Of a DNA stretch of 17,091 nucleotides, positions 1 through 7,389 are shown piece after piece. How positions within the stretch are numbered: position 1 is the first letter of the stretch; every line of letters starts with the position of its first letter. The notes beneath the pieces were generated by a model. That model was given only the letters and a program-made list of their open reading frames with translations. It searched no databases and was not told where the DNA came from. Origin of the DNA: Chitinophaga pinensis. GTDB taxonomy: Bacteria > Bacteroidota > Bacteroidia > UKL13-3. The position numbers and the translations under genes are program-made. Location: the NCBI GenBank assembly GCA_945875195.1, contig CAMCJW010000025.1, positions 1-17,091 of the forward strand, in the 5' to 3' direction.

Positions 1-145
1 TGGTTCTTTCAATTAACATAAATCAAATATAAATAAAATTTGCTGGAAAAATTTCAAAATCTAAGTTTACCTCTTAAAAACAACTCAATTCTAATTTAAA
101 TAAATCAAATTAATTGTTTTCTACCTTTGTTAATTTAGGTTAAGA
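1..145. other. AT-rich non-coding edge
   Basis: This very AT-rich stretch lies downstream of the decayed Rhs fragment. I see no open reading frame, RNA gene or convincing hairpin in it. It may be the 3' flank of the Rhs module, but the window edge prevents a decision. Confidence 0.5.
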
Positions 146-334
146 TTACCTTCTCCCCAACCTTGCATCATACTCCCAAAAGGTGGCAGTCATAGTATTT
201 TCATCACCTGCCACCTCATCGACTTTCTCTTGACCATTAAAAGAGAAGCGGTACACCCCTGCGCGGCCTATACCAAGAGTGAAGCCAATGCTAACAATAC
301 TATTTAAAGAACTTCTCTTTATTGTTGAAGCCAC
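146..334 (-). pseudogene. Truncated orphan Rhs core fragment
   Basis: This 62-codon open stretch carries the end of an Rhs core. From about residue 28 it reads YRFSFNGQEK...FWEYDARLGRR, and 30 of 35 residues (bases 149-253) match residues 472-506 of the large Rhs protein upstream. In that protein the core continues into WNVDP, the rest of the core and a toxin. Here a TAA follows the two arginines directly, so the boundary and any toxin domain are lost. The first 27 residues do not look like the matching Rhs text, apart from a possible trace of the GRS/GRA turn before the core. It sits 24 bp downstream of the lipoprotein gene on the same strand, the usual place for an orphan Rhs tip left after tip exchange. 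I infer that it is a non-functional remnant, though it could still act as homology for recombination. Confidence 0.75.
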
Positions 335-358
335 GGTGTATAATTTTCAAGGCCTTTC

Positions 359-934
359 TTACTCCTTAAATCCTGATTTTTTAATCTTCTCATTCTCCAA
401 ATACATTTCACCACTCGAAGCATAGTTGATTCTATTTTTGAAGTCACTTGAGGTATTGTTCAGTTTAAGTAATGAGTTGAAAATCGATTGAACCTCGGAT
501 TGTCTATACTTTGAGGCAAGGCGCATATCAGTTTTAAATCCTGCAGGGAAAACAACCAACAACAATAATCGCTCATCTATAGCTTGCTGCTTGTATAATT
601 CTATGCATGTTTTCGTAAATTCAATATATTCACTATCATCTATATTTTGAATTGTGTAAATGCAAATAAGTTTCTTGTTAAAGCTATTCGAAGACAATGA
701 AATTGCTTGTTTTAGTTCTGGCAAATATGGCATTGGGTCAGCATGCAAATATCTAAAAGTTGGGCTTGAAAAAAGTTGAGAAGCAGCATCAAAACTGTGT
801 CCCAACTCATTGTCAGTGCTGATCAGGAGTGAATCAAAATTCAAGTGACTATCATTTGAATTTGTTTCAGTCATTTGCCTACATGATAAGAGGTGAAAAC
901 TGAACGATAATAGTATAAAAATAAATTTACTCAT
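359..934 (-). CDS. Small predicted lipoprotein, candidate immunity protein
   Basis: The protein has 191 residues. A hydrophobic N-terminus ends in a lipobox (LLSC, Cys18), followed by a polar Asn/Ser/Thr-rich linker and a mixed alpha/beta-looking body with many charged residues. I do not recognise its family. Its ATG lies only 2 bp after the stop of the Rhs protein, so the two are probably co-transcribed and perhaps translationally coupled. Genes directly behind Rhs toxins normally encode the cognate immunity protein. A lipid-anchored protein facing the periplasm is the expected form of immunity against an enzyme that cuts peptidoglycan, which the Rhs C-terminus appears to be. The immunity role is inferred from position and predicted location only. 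It could instead be an unrelated lipoprotein. Confidence 0.7.
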   Translation of the reverse strand: MSKFIFILLSFSFHLLSCRQMTETNSNDSHLNFDSLLISTDNELGHSFDAASQLFSSPTFRYLHADPMPYLPELKQAISLSSNSFNKKLICIYTIQNIDDSEYIEFTKTCIELYKQQAIDERLLLLVVFPAGFKTDMRLASKYRQSEVQSIFNSLLKLNNTSSDFKNRINYASSGEMYLENEKIKKSGFKE

Positions 935-936
935 AA

Positions 937-3201
937 TTAATAACCAATAAATCTTCTATAAATTACTTGAGCTGGTGCATGGGATTCAAAGTAAGACTTG
1001 GACCTTGTGAAGATTTTATACTCAGGGTCACTTGTTCCTGTTATCCCATCAGGTGAGGTAGCAATAGCCACATGGCCGCTTGCATCAGAATATTGAAAAT
1101 TGTATGCAGCAATATCTCCAGATTCAATTTTGGCTTGAGCTGGAAGCACAACCCATCCTTTTACAAAGTAATTTCGATCACCCCACGATCCGGCACTTAA
1201 TGGCCAGTTACCTCCTGTATTAGTAGGGGCATCAACATTTGGTGTCTCTTTTAGAATATCGTAAACAAACTTATTACATTTATTTTTATTAGCAGGATAA
1301 TTATCCTTTGAATTACCATAGTTCCAATCAGTACGACCAAATTTGTCTCCTGCATTTTTACCAATTTCATTTCTCGTATTTAAGGTTCTTCTGAAATTAT
1401 AATTATCAATCCTGTCTGATAGATTTGTATTTAAAGCTGGGTCGTCTCTTTTTCCAACTTTTTCGAGGTATTTAATTGATGCATTTAGAAATGGTCTTTG
1501 GTCATCTTTAACAGTTACAGTTCTATCTTGACCATCATTTGTTTCTGTAATTAATTTATTATCCTCATCTACATATTTGGTTTCTAAAGCTCCTTGAGGA
1601 TCAATGAACCATATCGGCTTATTCCCAAAGGTATGGTATCCTGTTATTTGAGGTTTAGACCCTGAGGCTGGATCAACATTCCATCTTCTACCCAATCTTG
1701 CATCAAACTCCCAGAATGTAGCAGTCATTGTATTTCCAGCACCGGAGACCTCATCATCTTTTTCTTGACCATTGAAGGAGAAGCGATATTCACTCGCTTG
1801 ATAACTTCGTCCTGGCATTGGAGCGCCAAATGGTGAGTAGTCTGTGGCTGAAATAACATCTGCGCTGAGGCTTGTAATTTGGCCAGAGCTGCAGGTGCTG
1901 ATTTTCTTATCGGACACTACGGTTAAAACATTTCCTAAATGGTTACATAACTCATAACGTTTGTTACCTCTTTGGAGTTGGTAATAATTTTCATTAAATA
2001 ATGCCAAAACTACACTTCTATAGTTTGAATGTGTTCCATTTAATTGTTCAGGTTCCGAATCAAACAAAACATAAGACATGTTAATATTGGTCTGATAAAT
2101 ACCTATTCTGCTACTGCCATATAGGTGCCATTCTTTTAGATTTAAACTATCTGCATATGTATTTGAATTCGAAACAAAATAATTACTCAAATTGTCATAA
2201 ATCTGTGCTGAAATATGCTCTTTTACCAATTCAAAGTATTGTTGTTTATTATAACCTAAACTACCATGGTTGTTTTGCCAAAATGAAACTGCTGCCGGTG
2301 ATACTTGAGCACATCGCGAATTAAACTCGTTCTTATCATTTGTATATACCCAATCTAAGAAATTACTTTTGCCTGCTGCAATATCTATTGCACCTTTAAT
2401 TTGCGAAGGAACACCATAATTTAAAACAGCTTCCCCCATGCTTGGTTCGCCCAGCTCAAATACCAGATAATTGCCTGCAAAAGCATAATTCCCTATAATA
2501 AGTGCTGAGTTTTCTTTTCTTAAAAATTGAAAATATGTTTTAAGCGTATTACAATTCCCATTTCCGACATTGGCTATAAAATTCGCCAAATCACTTTGAG
2601 TATGATTTGCCAACAAGATTGCTATTTGATCCTCTACGTTCCAATTAATAGCGCCTGGTTCAAAGGTTATCATCATATTATGAAAGTCTGATTGCTGTGT
2701 CATATTATATGCTAATAAGAAATGAACACCATCTGATGAAAGAGAACTCTCACATATCTGTATAAATGCATTGTTATTTAAGCAATAATTTTCCAACATA
2801 CTAAACGGTGCACCAGTACTTTCCAAAATCGAGTAATAGATTTCGCCCCTGGATTGTATCTCAATATTAGTCAATATATTTGGCAATTCACCAGAGTATT
2901 TTAAATAATTTAATGGAGATGTTATATTAAAAACTTCATCTGCCATTGCTGTTGAAGACACTACTACCTTATCCATTAATTCATCTGCCAGATCTGTTGA
3001 TTCGTTATGAACGCCTTTGCCAATAAAATTACCAAACACGCTGCTATTGGTCAATTCTACCAGTTTGTTGTTTATGTCGTTATATGTTAGGTTATCAAAA
3101 TCAATTACCCTACTATAATTGCGGGAATAGGTGGCCATAACATTACCTTGAGCATCACGCACATAATAAGTGTATTGATTACTTTCATTTTTATTTTTCA
3201 A
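937..3201 (-). CDS. Rhs C-terminal tip with predicted amidase toxin
   Basis: The frame has 754 residues. Residues about 10-25 are a typical Rhs segment (YYVRDAQGNVMATYS). Core text resumes at LYGSSRIGIY (about 360), NHLGNVLTV (about 420), FSFNGQEKDDEV (about 474) and DARLGRRWNVDP (about 500), ending at the PIWFIDPQG boundary (about 530-537). The last 215 residues are a variable tip with a papain-like hydrolase pattern: KCNKFVYDIL with Cys642, a WPLSAGSWGD segment, SGDIAAY and GHVAIAT with His710. This resembles NlpC/P60/CHAP-type peptidoglycan amidases used as toxins. About 325 residues separating the first and second core segments have no Rhs character. The large N-terminal shell and any secretion signal are absent. 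The first codon is TTG with a stop two codons before it, and the next in-frame ATG is codon 22, so this is probably a 5'-truncated or displaced tip. The family call is firm; the toxin mechanism is inferred. Confidence 0.8.
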   Translation of the reverse strand: MKNKNESNQYTYYVRDAQGNVMATYSRNYSRVIDFDNLTYNDINNKLVELTNSSVFGNFIGKGVHNESTDLADELMDKVVVSSTAMADEVFNITSPLNYLKYSGELPNILTNIEIQSRGEIYYSILESTGAPFSMLENYCLNNNAFIQICESSLSSDGVHFLLAYNMTQQSDFHNMMITFEPGAINWNVEDQIAILLANHTQSDLANFIANVGNGNCNTLKTYFQFLRKENSALIIGNYAFAGNYLVFELGEPSMGEAVLNYGVPSQIKGAIDIAAGKSNFLDWVYTNDKNEFNSRCAQVSPAAVSFWQNNHGSLGYNKQQYFELVKEHISAQIYDNLSNYFVSNSNTYADSLNLKEWHLYGSSRIGIYQTNINMSYVLFDSEPEQLNGTHSNYRSVVLALFNENYYQLQRGNKRYELCNHLGNVLTVVSDKKISTCSSGQITSLSADVISATDYSPFGAPMPGRSYQASEYRFSFNGQEKDDEVSGAGNTMTATFWEFDARLGRRWNVDPASGSKPQITGYHTFGNKPIWFIDPQGALETKYVDEDNKLITETNDGQDRTVTVKDDQRPFLNASIKYLEKVGKRDDPALNTNLSDRIDNYNFRRTLNTRNEIGKNAGDKFGRTDWNYGNSKDNYPANKNKCNKFVYDILKETPNVDAPTNTGGNWPLSAGSWGDRNYFVKGWVVLPAQAKIESGDIAAYNFQYSDASGHVAIATSPDGITGTSDPEYKIFTRSKSYFESHAPAQVIYRRFIGY

Positions 3202-3546
3202 GGTTTAAAAATTTTGAAAATATCCCTAAAAAAAACACCTTGCAGTGCTCAAAAAATTAATGGTTCTGAATGAAAGAGGCATTGCCAAAAAAAAATGAAT
3301 TGATTCTTGCAAGATTATGCCAACCTAAAATCAAGCATCGGATTTTGTAACATCTTATTACCCGAGCGTAAATGCGTTGGGCTGTTTTTACAAAAAATCA
3401 AAACATGTGCTACCTGGTAACAAGTCGCAACCTGTCCCTACCTATTTCATTCGCCAGGAAACAATAGATTTAAAGTCTCCTCCCCTCGGTCGCCGAAGCC
3501 TTTTTAAACACCGAAGCCTTGGCTTAGGTGGTTGGCGAAGGAGACC

Positions 3547-3596
3547 CTTCTCCACATCTCCCTTTCTCCCCTTCTCCACATCCTCTTCTCCACATC
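3547..3596 (+). repeat. Three copies of CTTCTCCACATC
   Basis: The 12-mer CTTCTCCACATC occurs exactly at 3547-3558, 3571-3582 and 3585-3596 in a C/T-rich stretch ending about 30 bp before the rlmD start. The spacing is uneven (12 and 2 bp between copies), so this is a short degenerate tandem repeat and not a CRISPR array. Confidence 0.8.
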
Positions 3597-3610
3597 TCCA
3601 AATCTTTCCT

Positions 3611-3619
3611 TATCTTCGC
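3611..3619 (+). promoter_or_regulatory. Possible -7 box before rlmD
   Basis: TATCTTCGC matches the Bacteroidota -7 pattern TAnnTTTGC with one change. It sits 5 bp before the chosen rlmD ATG, so a transcript would have almost no leader. No good TTTG -33 element is visible upstream in the pyrimidine repeats, so the call is weak. Confidence 0.3.
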
Positions 3620-3624
3620 GCCCA

Positions 3625-5037
3625 ATGGGTAAAAAGAAAAATAGGGAGCCAAAATTTTACAAGAATTTGCATATTGTGAGTGCGGGTAGTGAGGGCAAAA
3701 GCATTGCTAGGCCAGAGGGAATGGTAGTGATGGTAGAATATGCAGTGCCGGGTGATGTTGTGAATGCAAAAGTGATTCAAACCAAAAGAAGGTTTGAATT
3801 GGCTGCCATTACCGAAATTATTACACCTTCTCCTGATAGGGTGGAAACTTTTTGCCAGCACTTTGGCACTTGTGGTGGCTGCAAATGGCAGCAAATGAGT
3901 TACGAGTCTCAGCTTAAATACAAGCAACAACAAGTGCAAGATGCCTTCGAAAGAATTGGCAAATTCCCCTTTCCACCGCTTGAACCCATTTTAGGTTCAA
4001 ACAGAACAACCCAGTATAGAAACAAGGTAGAATTTAGCAGCACCGATAGAAAATGGCTAACCGATATAACAGACATTGGCACACTCACCAAAGCAGAAAA
4101 TGCGGGCTTGGGGTTCCACATTCCGGGTAGGTTTGATAAGGTTTTTGACTTGTTTACCTGCCATTTGATGGCACCATTGAATGACTCCATTAGAAATAGC
4201 ATCAGAACATTTTGCATTGAAAACGATTACGATTTTTATAACCTTTATGGCAAAACAGGTTTCCTAAGAAACTTAACCTTGCGCAACAACATACAAGGCG
4301 AATGGATGCTCATTATAAGCTTTGGCTACGAAGACCTCGAAAAAAGAGAAGCCTTGCTAAACCATGTGCACCAAGCATTTCCAGAGATTACTTCTTTGAT
4401 GTATGTAATTAACGAGAAGGGAAATGATACCATTTTTGATTTAGAGATAAAGGTTTTTGCCGGCAATGATTATTTGATAGAAACCTTAGAGGATTTGCAA
4501 TTTAAAATTGGTCCGAAATCTTTCTTTCAAACCAATGCTTACCAAACCATTGAACTGTATAAAAAGACCAGAGAATTTGCTGCCCTCACAGGCGAAGAAT
4601 TGGTATATGATTTATATACTGGCGTTGGAACCATTGCCTTGTTTGTTGCCAAAAATGCCAAGAAAGTTGTGGGTATAGAATATGTAGAACTTGCCATTGA
4701 AGATGCCAAGAAAAATGCCATATTAAACAACATCACCCATACAGATTTCTTTGCTGGCGACATGAAAGATTTATTGACTGCTGAGTTTATTGAAACACAT
4801 GGCAAACCAGATGTGGTTATTACTGACCCTCCCCGTGCAGGTATGCATGAGGATGTAATCAATCAATTATTGCAAGTGAGGCCTAAGAGAATTGTTTATG
4901 TTAGCTGTAACCCTGCCACCCAAGCCAGAGACATAGCCTTAATGAGTGAAATTTACGATATTAAAAAAGTACAACCGGTAGATATGTTTCCGCATACACA
5001 CCATGTGGAGAATATTGCCTTACTAGAATTGAAATAA
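3625..5037 (+). CDS. rlmD: 23S rRNA (uracil-C5)-methyltransferase RlmD
   Basis: RlmD methylates C5 of a uracil in 23S rRNA (U1939 in E. coli) using S-adenosylmethionine. With the ATG at 3625 the protein has 470 residues and starts MGKKKNREP. It has an N-terminal TRAM-like RNA-binding domain (about 10-70) and four cysteines spaced for a 4Fe-4S cluster: Cys77, Cys83 and Cys86 in CQHFGTCGGC, and Cys179. The SAM-binding loop YDLYTGVGT lies at about 327-335, and the catalytic cysteine is in VSCNPAT (Cys428), with a conserved Glu near the C-terminus (HHVENIALLE). The frame is open back to 3532, but those extra 31 residues come from the low-complexity CTTCTCC repeats, so 3625 is preferred. Its stop overlaps the next ATG by one base. 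RlmD and related RumA/TrmA paralogues are hard to tell apart, so the exact target base is less certain than the family. Confidence 0.92.
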   Translation: MGKKKNREPKFYKNLHIVSAGSEGKSIARPEGMVVMVEYAVPGDVVNAKVIQTKRRFELAAITEIITPSPDRVETFCQHFGTCGGCKWQQMSYESQLKYKQQQVQDAFERIGKFPFPPLEPILGSNRTTQYRNKVEFSSTDRKWLTDITDIGTLTKAENAGLGFHIPGRFDKVFDLFTCHLMAPLNDSIRNSIRTFCIENDYDFYNLYGKTGFLRNLTLRNNIQGEWMLIISFGYEDLEKREALLNHVHQAFPEITSLMYVINEKGNDTIFDLEIKVFAGNDYLIETLEDLQFKIGPKSFFQTNAYQTIELYKKTREFAALTGEELVYDLYTGVGTIALFVAKNAKKVVGIEYVELAIEDAKKNAILNNITHTDFFAGDMKDLLTAEFIETHGKPDVVITDPPRAGMHEDVINQLLQVRPKRIVYVSCNPATQARDIALMSEIYDIKKVQPVDMFPHTHHVENIALLELK

Positions 5038-5414
5038 TGGAAAAAGAAGACATCCTAAAAAAGCTCTTGGATATTTTGGCGGAGGACTTAGATTTTTATA
5101 GTCCAATGATCAAAGAAGTGGCTACAGATATGATGAAAGAAAATTTTACGCAATACCCAATTTTTGTGGCACACCAGCATGAGGTAAAGTTGGGTGAACC
5201 TATTTTATTGCGCGAAGATTATGCCCGTGAGTTCAGTATCCATGCCACTACGTTAGAAGAACTGGTAAACATAAAGTTGATATTACCAGAGCGCGAAAAC
5301 GACTTCAAATTGAATTATAAAAGTCCCAAAGAATTTATGTGCATCTTGCTACTTGCGCCCTCCGAAGCAAGGTTTGTTTATGTGCCATACAAACAAAAAA
5401 AGAAAACCGATTAA
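5037..5414 (+). CDS. Conserved-looking protein of unknown function
   Basis: The protein has 125 residues, is acidic in its first half and ends in a lysine-rich tail (YKQKKKTD). It has no signal peptide or membrane segment, so it is probably cytoplasmic. I do not recognise a domain. The ATG overlaps the rlmD stop (TAATG), and the next gene starts on the base after its own stop, so it sits in the middle of a tightly coupled three-gene run. That packing supports it being a real gene. Its role is unknown. Confidence 0.8.
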   Translation: MEKEDILKKLLDILAEDLDFYSPMIKEVATDMMKENFTQYPIFVAHQHEVKLGEPILLREDYAREFSIHATTLEELVNIKLILPERENDFKLNYKSPKEFMCILLLAPSEARFVYVPYKQKKKTD

Positions 5415-6458
5415 ATGAACCAAGCAAAAGTTGCAGTTGTAATTATACATTGGAATAATAGGGCTTTGCTTGAACAGTTCTTGCCCAGCGTAATGGCCAC
5501 AACCTATCCTAACCTAGAAATTGTTTTAGCAGACAATGCTTCCACTGATGATTCTGTTGCTTGGGTTAAAGCCAACTATCCTACAATTAAAACAATTGTA
5601 TTGGATCAAAACTATGGCTATGCTGGTGGCTATAACCATGCATTGAAACAAGTTACTGCAGATTATTTTGTTTTACTAAACAACGATGTAGAGGTTACTC
5701 CGGGTTGGATTGAACCAATTATTGAAGCCATGCAGCAAGATGAAACCATTGCAGCAGCACAACCTAAAATATTACAATACAACAAGCGCAATTATTTTGA
5801 ATATGCAGGTGCGGCAGGCGGATTTATGGATTGCTTGGGTTACGTTTTTTGTAGGGGAAGGATCTTTGAAAACTTAGAAGAAGACTTAGGACAATACAAC
5901 AACAATATGCCTGTTTTTTGGGCAAGCGGCGCATGCTTCTTTGTAAAATCGAAAGCATTTTTTGAAGTAGGTGGTTTTGATGAAAGCTTCTTTGCCCACA
6001 TGGAAGAAGTTGATTTGTGCTGGCGTTTACAATTGGCAGCCTATAAAATATGGTATATCGGTTCGAGCCAAGTATATCATTTAGGAGGAAGCACTTTACA
6101 ACAAGGCAACCCTAAAAAAACCTATTTAAATTTTAGAAACTCTCTGCGAATGTTGCTTAAAAACGAAAATGTTGCTAAGCTTTTGTGGCTTATTCCTGTA
6201 AGGTCTACCTTAGATTTAATGGGCTCTATTTTCTTTTTAATGAATGCCAAACCTGAACACAGTGCTGCGGTGCATAAAGCACATGCCGATTTCTTTTTTA
6301 AGTTTGGCAAATGGTGGAAAGCTAGAAAAAACATTATCAGAAAACAAAGTTCCAATCAGTTAAAAGGCATCTATCCAGGTGCTGTTTTCTTTGAGCATTT
6401 TGTACTAAAAAAACAAACCTTTTCCGAACTTAGTGCGAAGGATAAACTATTTTCTTGA
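5415..6458 (+). CDS. Family 2 glycosyltransferase
   Basis: The 347-residue GT-A fold transferase belongs to the rhamnosyltransferase-like branch of GT2. It starts with the nucleotide-binding strand VAVVIIHWNN (6-15) and continues with LADNASTDDS (38-47), a DxD-type metal and sugar-nucleotide site LLNNDVE (87-93), a WASGACFFVKS segment (169-179) and the acceptor/base motif MEEVDLCWRL (196-205). A hydrophobic stretch at about 257-278 may associate with the membrane. Such enzymes add sugars to polysaccharide or lipid acceptors at the inner face of the cytoplasmic membrane. The donor and acceptor cannot be read from the sequence. It starts directly after the stop of the preceding gene, and its last 29 bp overlap the convergent GNAT gene. 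Confidence 0.9.
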   Translation: MNQAKVAVVIIHWNNRALLEQFLPSVMATTYPNLEIVLADNASTDDSVAWVKANYPTIKTIVLDQNYGYAGGYNHALKQVTADYFVLLNNDVEVTPGWIEPIIEAMQQDETIAAAQPKILQYNKRNYFEYAGAAGGFMDCLGYVFCRGRIFENLEEDLGQYNNNMPVFWASGACFFVKSKAFFEVGGFDESFFAHMEEVDLCWRLQLAAYKIWYIGSSQVYHLGGSTLQQGNPKKTYLNFRNSLRMLLKNENVAKLLWLIPVRSTLDLMGSIFFLMNAKPEHSAAVHKAHADFFFKFGKWWKARKNIIRKQSSNQLKGIYPGAVFFEHFVLKKQTFSELSAKDKLFS

Positions 6459-6870
6459 TGAAGTGATATCCACGTTTTTCAAAACCCAATCTTTCATAAA
6501 ATTCATGTGCCTTTACATTGGGTATGTAGGCATCTAACATCATTACTTTGCAATTTTCTGCAAGGGCAATTCTCTCCATTTCATCGCTCATCAATTTGCC
6601 AATTCCTGCAGAGCGGTATGCTTCGGCCACCACCACATTATCTAGCTCCAAATATTTGCCGCTGTATAATTTTGTCATGACCCAATAGCCACAAATGCCA
6701 ACACATTTTTCGCCCTCAAAAACACCCAACATTTTATAGGGGAAATTGCACATGGCTTCTATGCTTTCCTCAAATTGTTCTTGCTTCAAATTTGGATTCA
6801 ATAACAAAATCAATTCGTATTGATCCAACATTTGACTTTTGCTCATTGATGTTTGGATAGTGAATGCCAT
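6430..6870 (-). CDS. GNAT family N-acetyltransferase
   Basis: The protein has 146 residues. Motif A for acetyl-CoA binding is clear (LDNVVVAEAYRSAGIGKLM, with R86-x-x-G89-x-G91), preceded by the strand GVFEGEKCVGICGYWV (49-64) and followed by the motif B region VKAHEFYERLGF (119-130). These features identify the GCN5-related acetyltransferase fold; the substrate is unknown. Its ATG lies 2 bp after the aroQ stop, so the two are co-transcribed, but nothing suggests a shikimate-pathway role. The 3' end overlaps the convergent glycosyltransferase gene by 29 bp, which is unusual but has no effect on the reading of either protein. Confidence 0.9.
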   Translation of the reverse strand: MAFTIQTSMSKSQMLDQYELILLLNPNLKQEQFEESIEAMCNFPYKMLGVFEGEKCVGICGYWVMTKLYSGKYLELDNVVVAEAYRSAGIGKLMSDEMERIALAENCKVMMLDAYIPNVKAHEFYERLGFEKRGYHFIKKIVYPSH

Positions 6871-6872
6871 GC

Positions 6873-7286
6873 CTACATAAAAGATTGAATGGCCAAAGAA
6901 TATCCATTTAAACCGAAGCCAAAAATAACACCCTTGGCATGAGGCGAAACAAAGGAACGCTGCCTGTATTCTTCTCTTTGAGCCAAATTACTGATATGCA
7001 CTTCTACCACTGGAGTGGAAATAGCAGCAATAGCATCTCCAATGGCAACGGAGGTATGCGAATAAGCACCTGCATTTAAAACAATGCCGTCGTAACCAAA
7101 ACCTACCTCATGCAGGCAATTGATGATTTCTCCTTCAACATTGCTTTGAAAATAAGCCAATTCAATGGCAGGAAACTGCAGCTTTAAAGTCCCCAAGAGT
7201 TCCTCAAAAGTACCCGTTCCGTATTTTTCTGGCTCCCTAATTCCTTGTAAATTGAGGTTAGGTCCATTGATTATCATTATCTTCAT
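6873..7286 (-). CDS. aroQ: Type II 3-dehydroquinate dehydratase
   Basis: AroQ converts 3-dehydroquinate to 3-dehydroshikimate, the third step of the shikimate pathway to aromatic amino acids. The 137-residue length is normal for this small dodecameric enzyme. The family signature is intact: NGPNLN (7-12), the lid region with catalytic Tyr22 (REPEKYG), FQSNVEGEI (46-54), NAGAYSHTS with Asn71 and His77, EVHISN (95-100) with the catalytic His97, and the substrate-binding arginines in YRQRSFVSP (107-115). The first codons encode MKIMIINGPN, matching the usual start. It leads the two-gene unit with the GNAT gene and is divergent from the secreted protein gene at 7390, the two starts being about 100 bp apart. 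Confidence 0.96.
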   Translation of the reverse strand: MKIMIINGPNLNLQGIREPEKYGTGTFEELLGTLKLQFPAIELAYFQSNVEGEIINCLHEVGFGYDGIVLNAGAYSHTSVAIGDAIAAISTPVVEVHISNLAQREEYRQRSFVSPHAKGVIFGFGLNGYSLAIQSFM

Positions 7287-7293
7287 CTACTTT

Positions 7294-7328
7294 TTTGTAT
7301 TTTTTAAGTTTTTAATACTTAGATTTGC
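7294..7328 (+). promoter_or_regulatory. Bacteroidota-type promoter for the secreted protein
   Basis: TAGATTTGC at 7320-7328 is a perfect match to the -7 pattern TAnnTTTGC. A TTTG lies at 7294-7297, 22 bp upstream, as expected for the -33 element recognised by the Bacteroidota primary sigma factor. The predicted leader is about 55 nt to the ATG at 7390. Confidence 0.6.
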
Positions 7329-7389
7329 AGTAGTAAGGCAGTACAAATATCATAACAATGATACTAAAAACCACCTGAAAACAATAAAT

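Larger units (their letters stand above)
3202..3624. other. Spacer between Rhs module and rlmD
   Basis: These 423 bp separate the two divergent units. The part near the Rhs gene is AT-rich, and I found no TAnnTTTG-type promoter pointing towards Rhs there. The right half is GC-richer and repetitive: the decamer ccgaagcctt occurs at 3493-3502 and 3511-3520, a perfect inverted repeat aagcc-tt-ggctt lies at 3514-3525, and pyrimidine-rich repeats precede rlmD. No upstream Rhs coding text is visible, which supports truncation of the Rhs gene. Confidence 0.55.

Noticed and set aside
3547..3596. Possible CRISPR-like array
   Set aside because: The repeats are 12 bases, spacing is 12 and 2 bp, and no cas gene is present.
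3532..3624. Upstream start for rlmD
   Set aside because: The extra 31 residues are translated CTTCTCC repeats, and the family start fits MGKKKNREP at 3625.
3377..3679. Open frame of 100 codons on the plus strand before rlmD
   Set aside because: It reads through the low-complexity spacer and into rlmD in another frame, and shows no protein-like composition.
6430..6458. Overlap of the glycosyltransferase and GNAT genes as a sign of a wrong call
   Set aside because: Both proteins carry clear family motifs up to near their ends, and short convergent overlaps occur in compact genomes.
7165..7389. Upstream start for the type IX-secreted protein
   Set aside because: It would overlap aroQ and place a signal peptide in the middle of the protein; the promoter at 7294-7328 also lies inside it.
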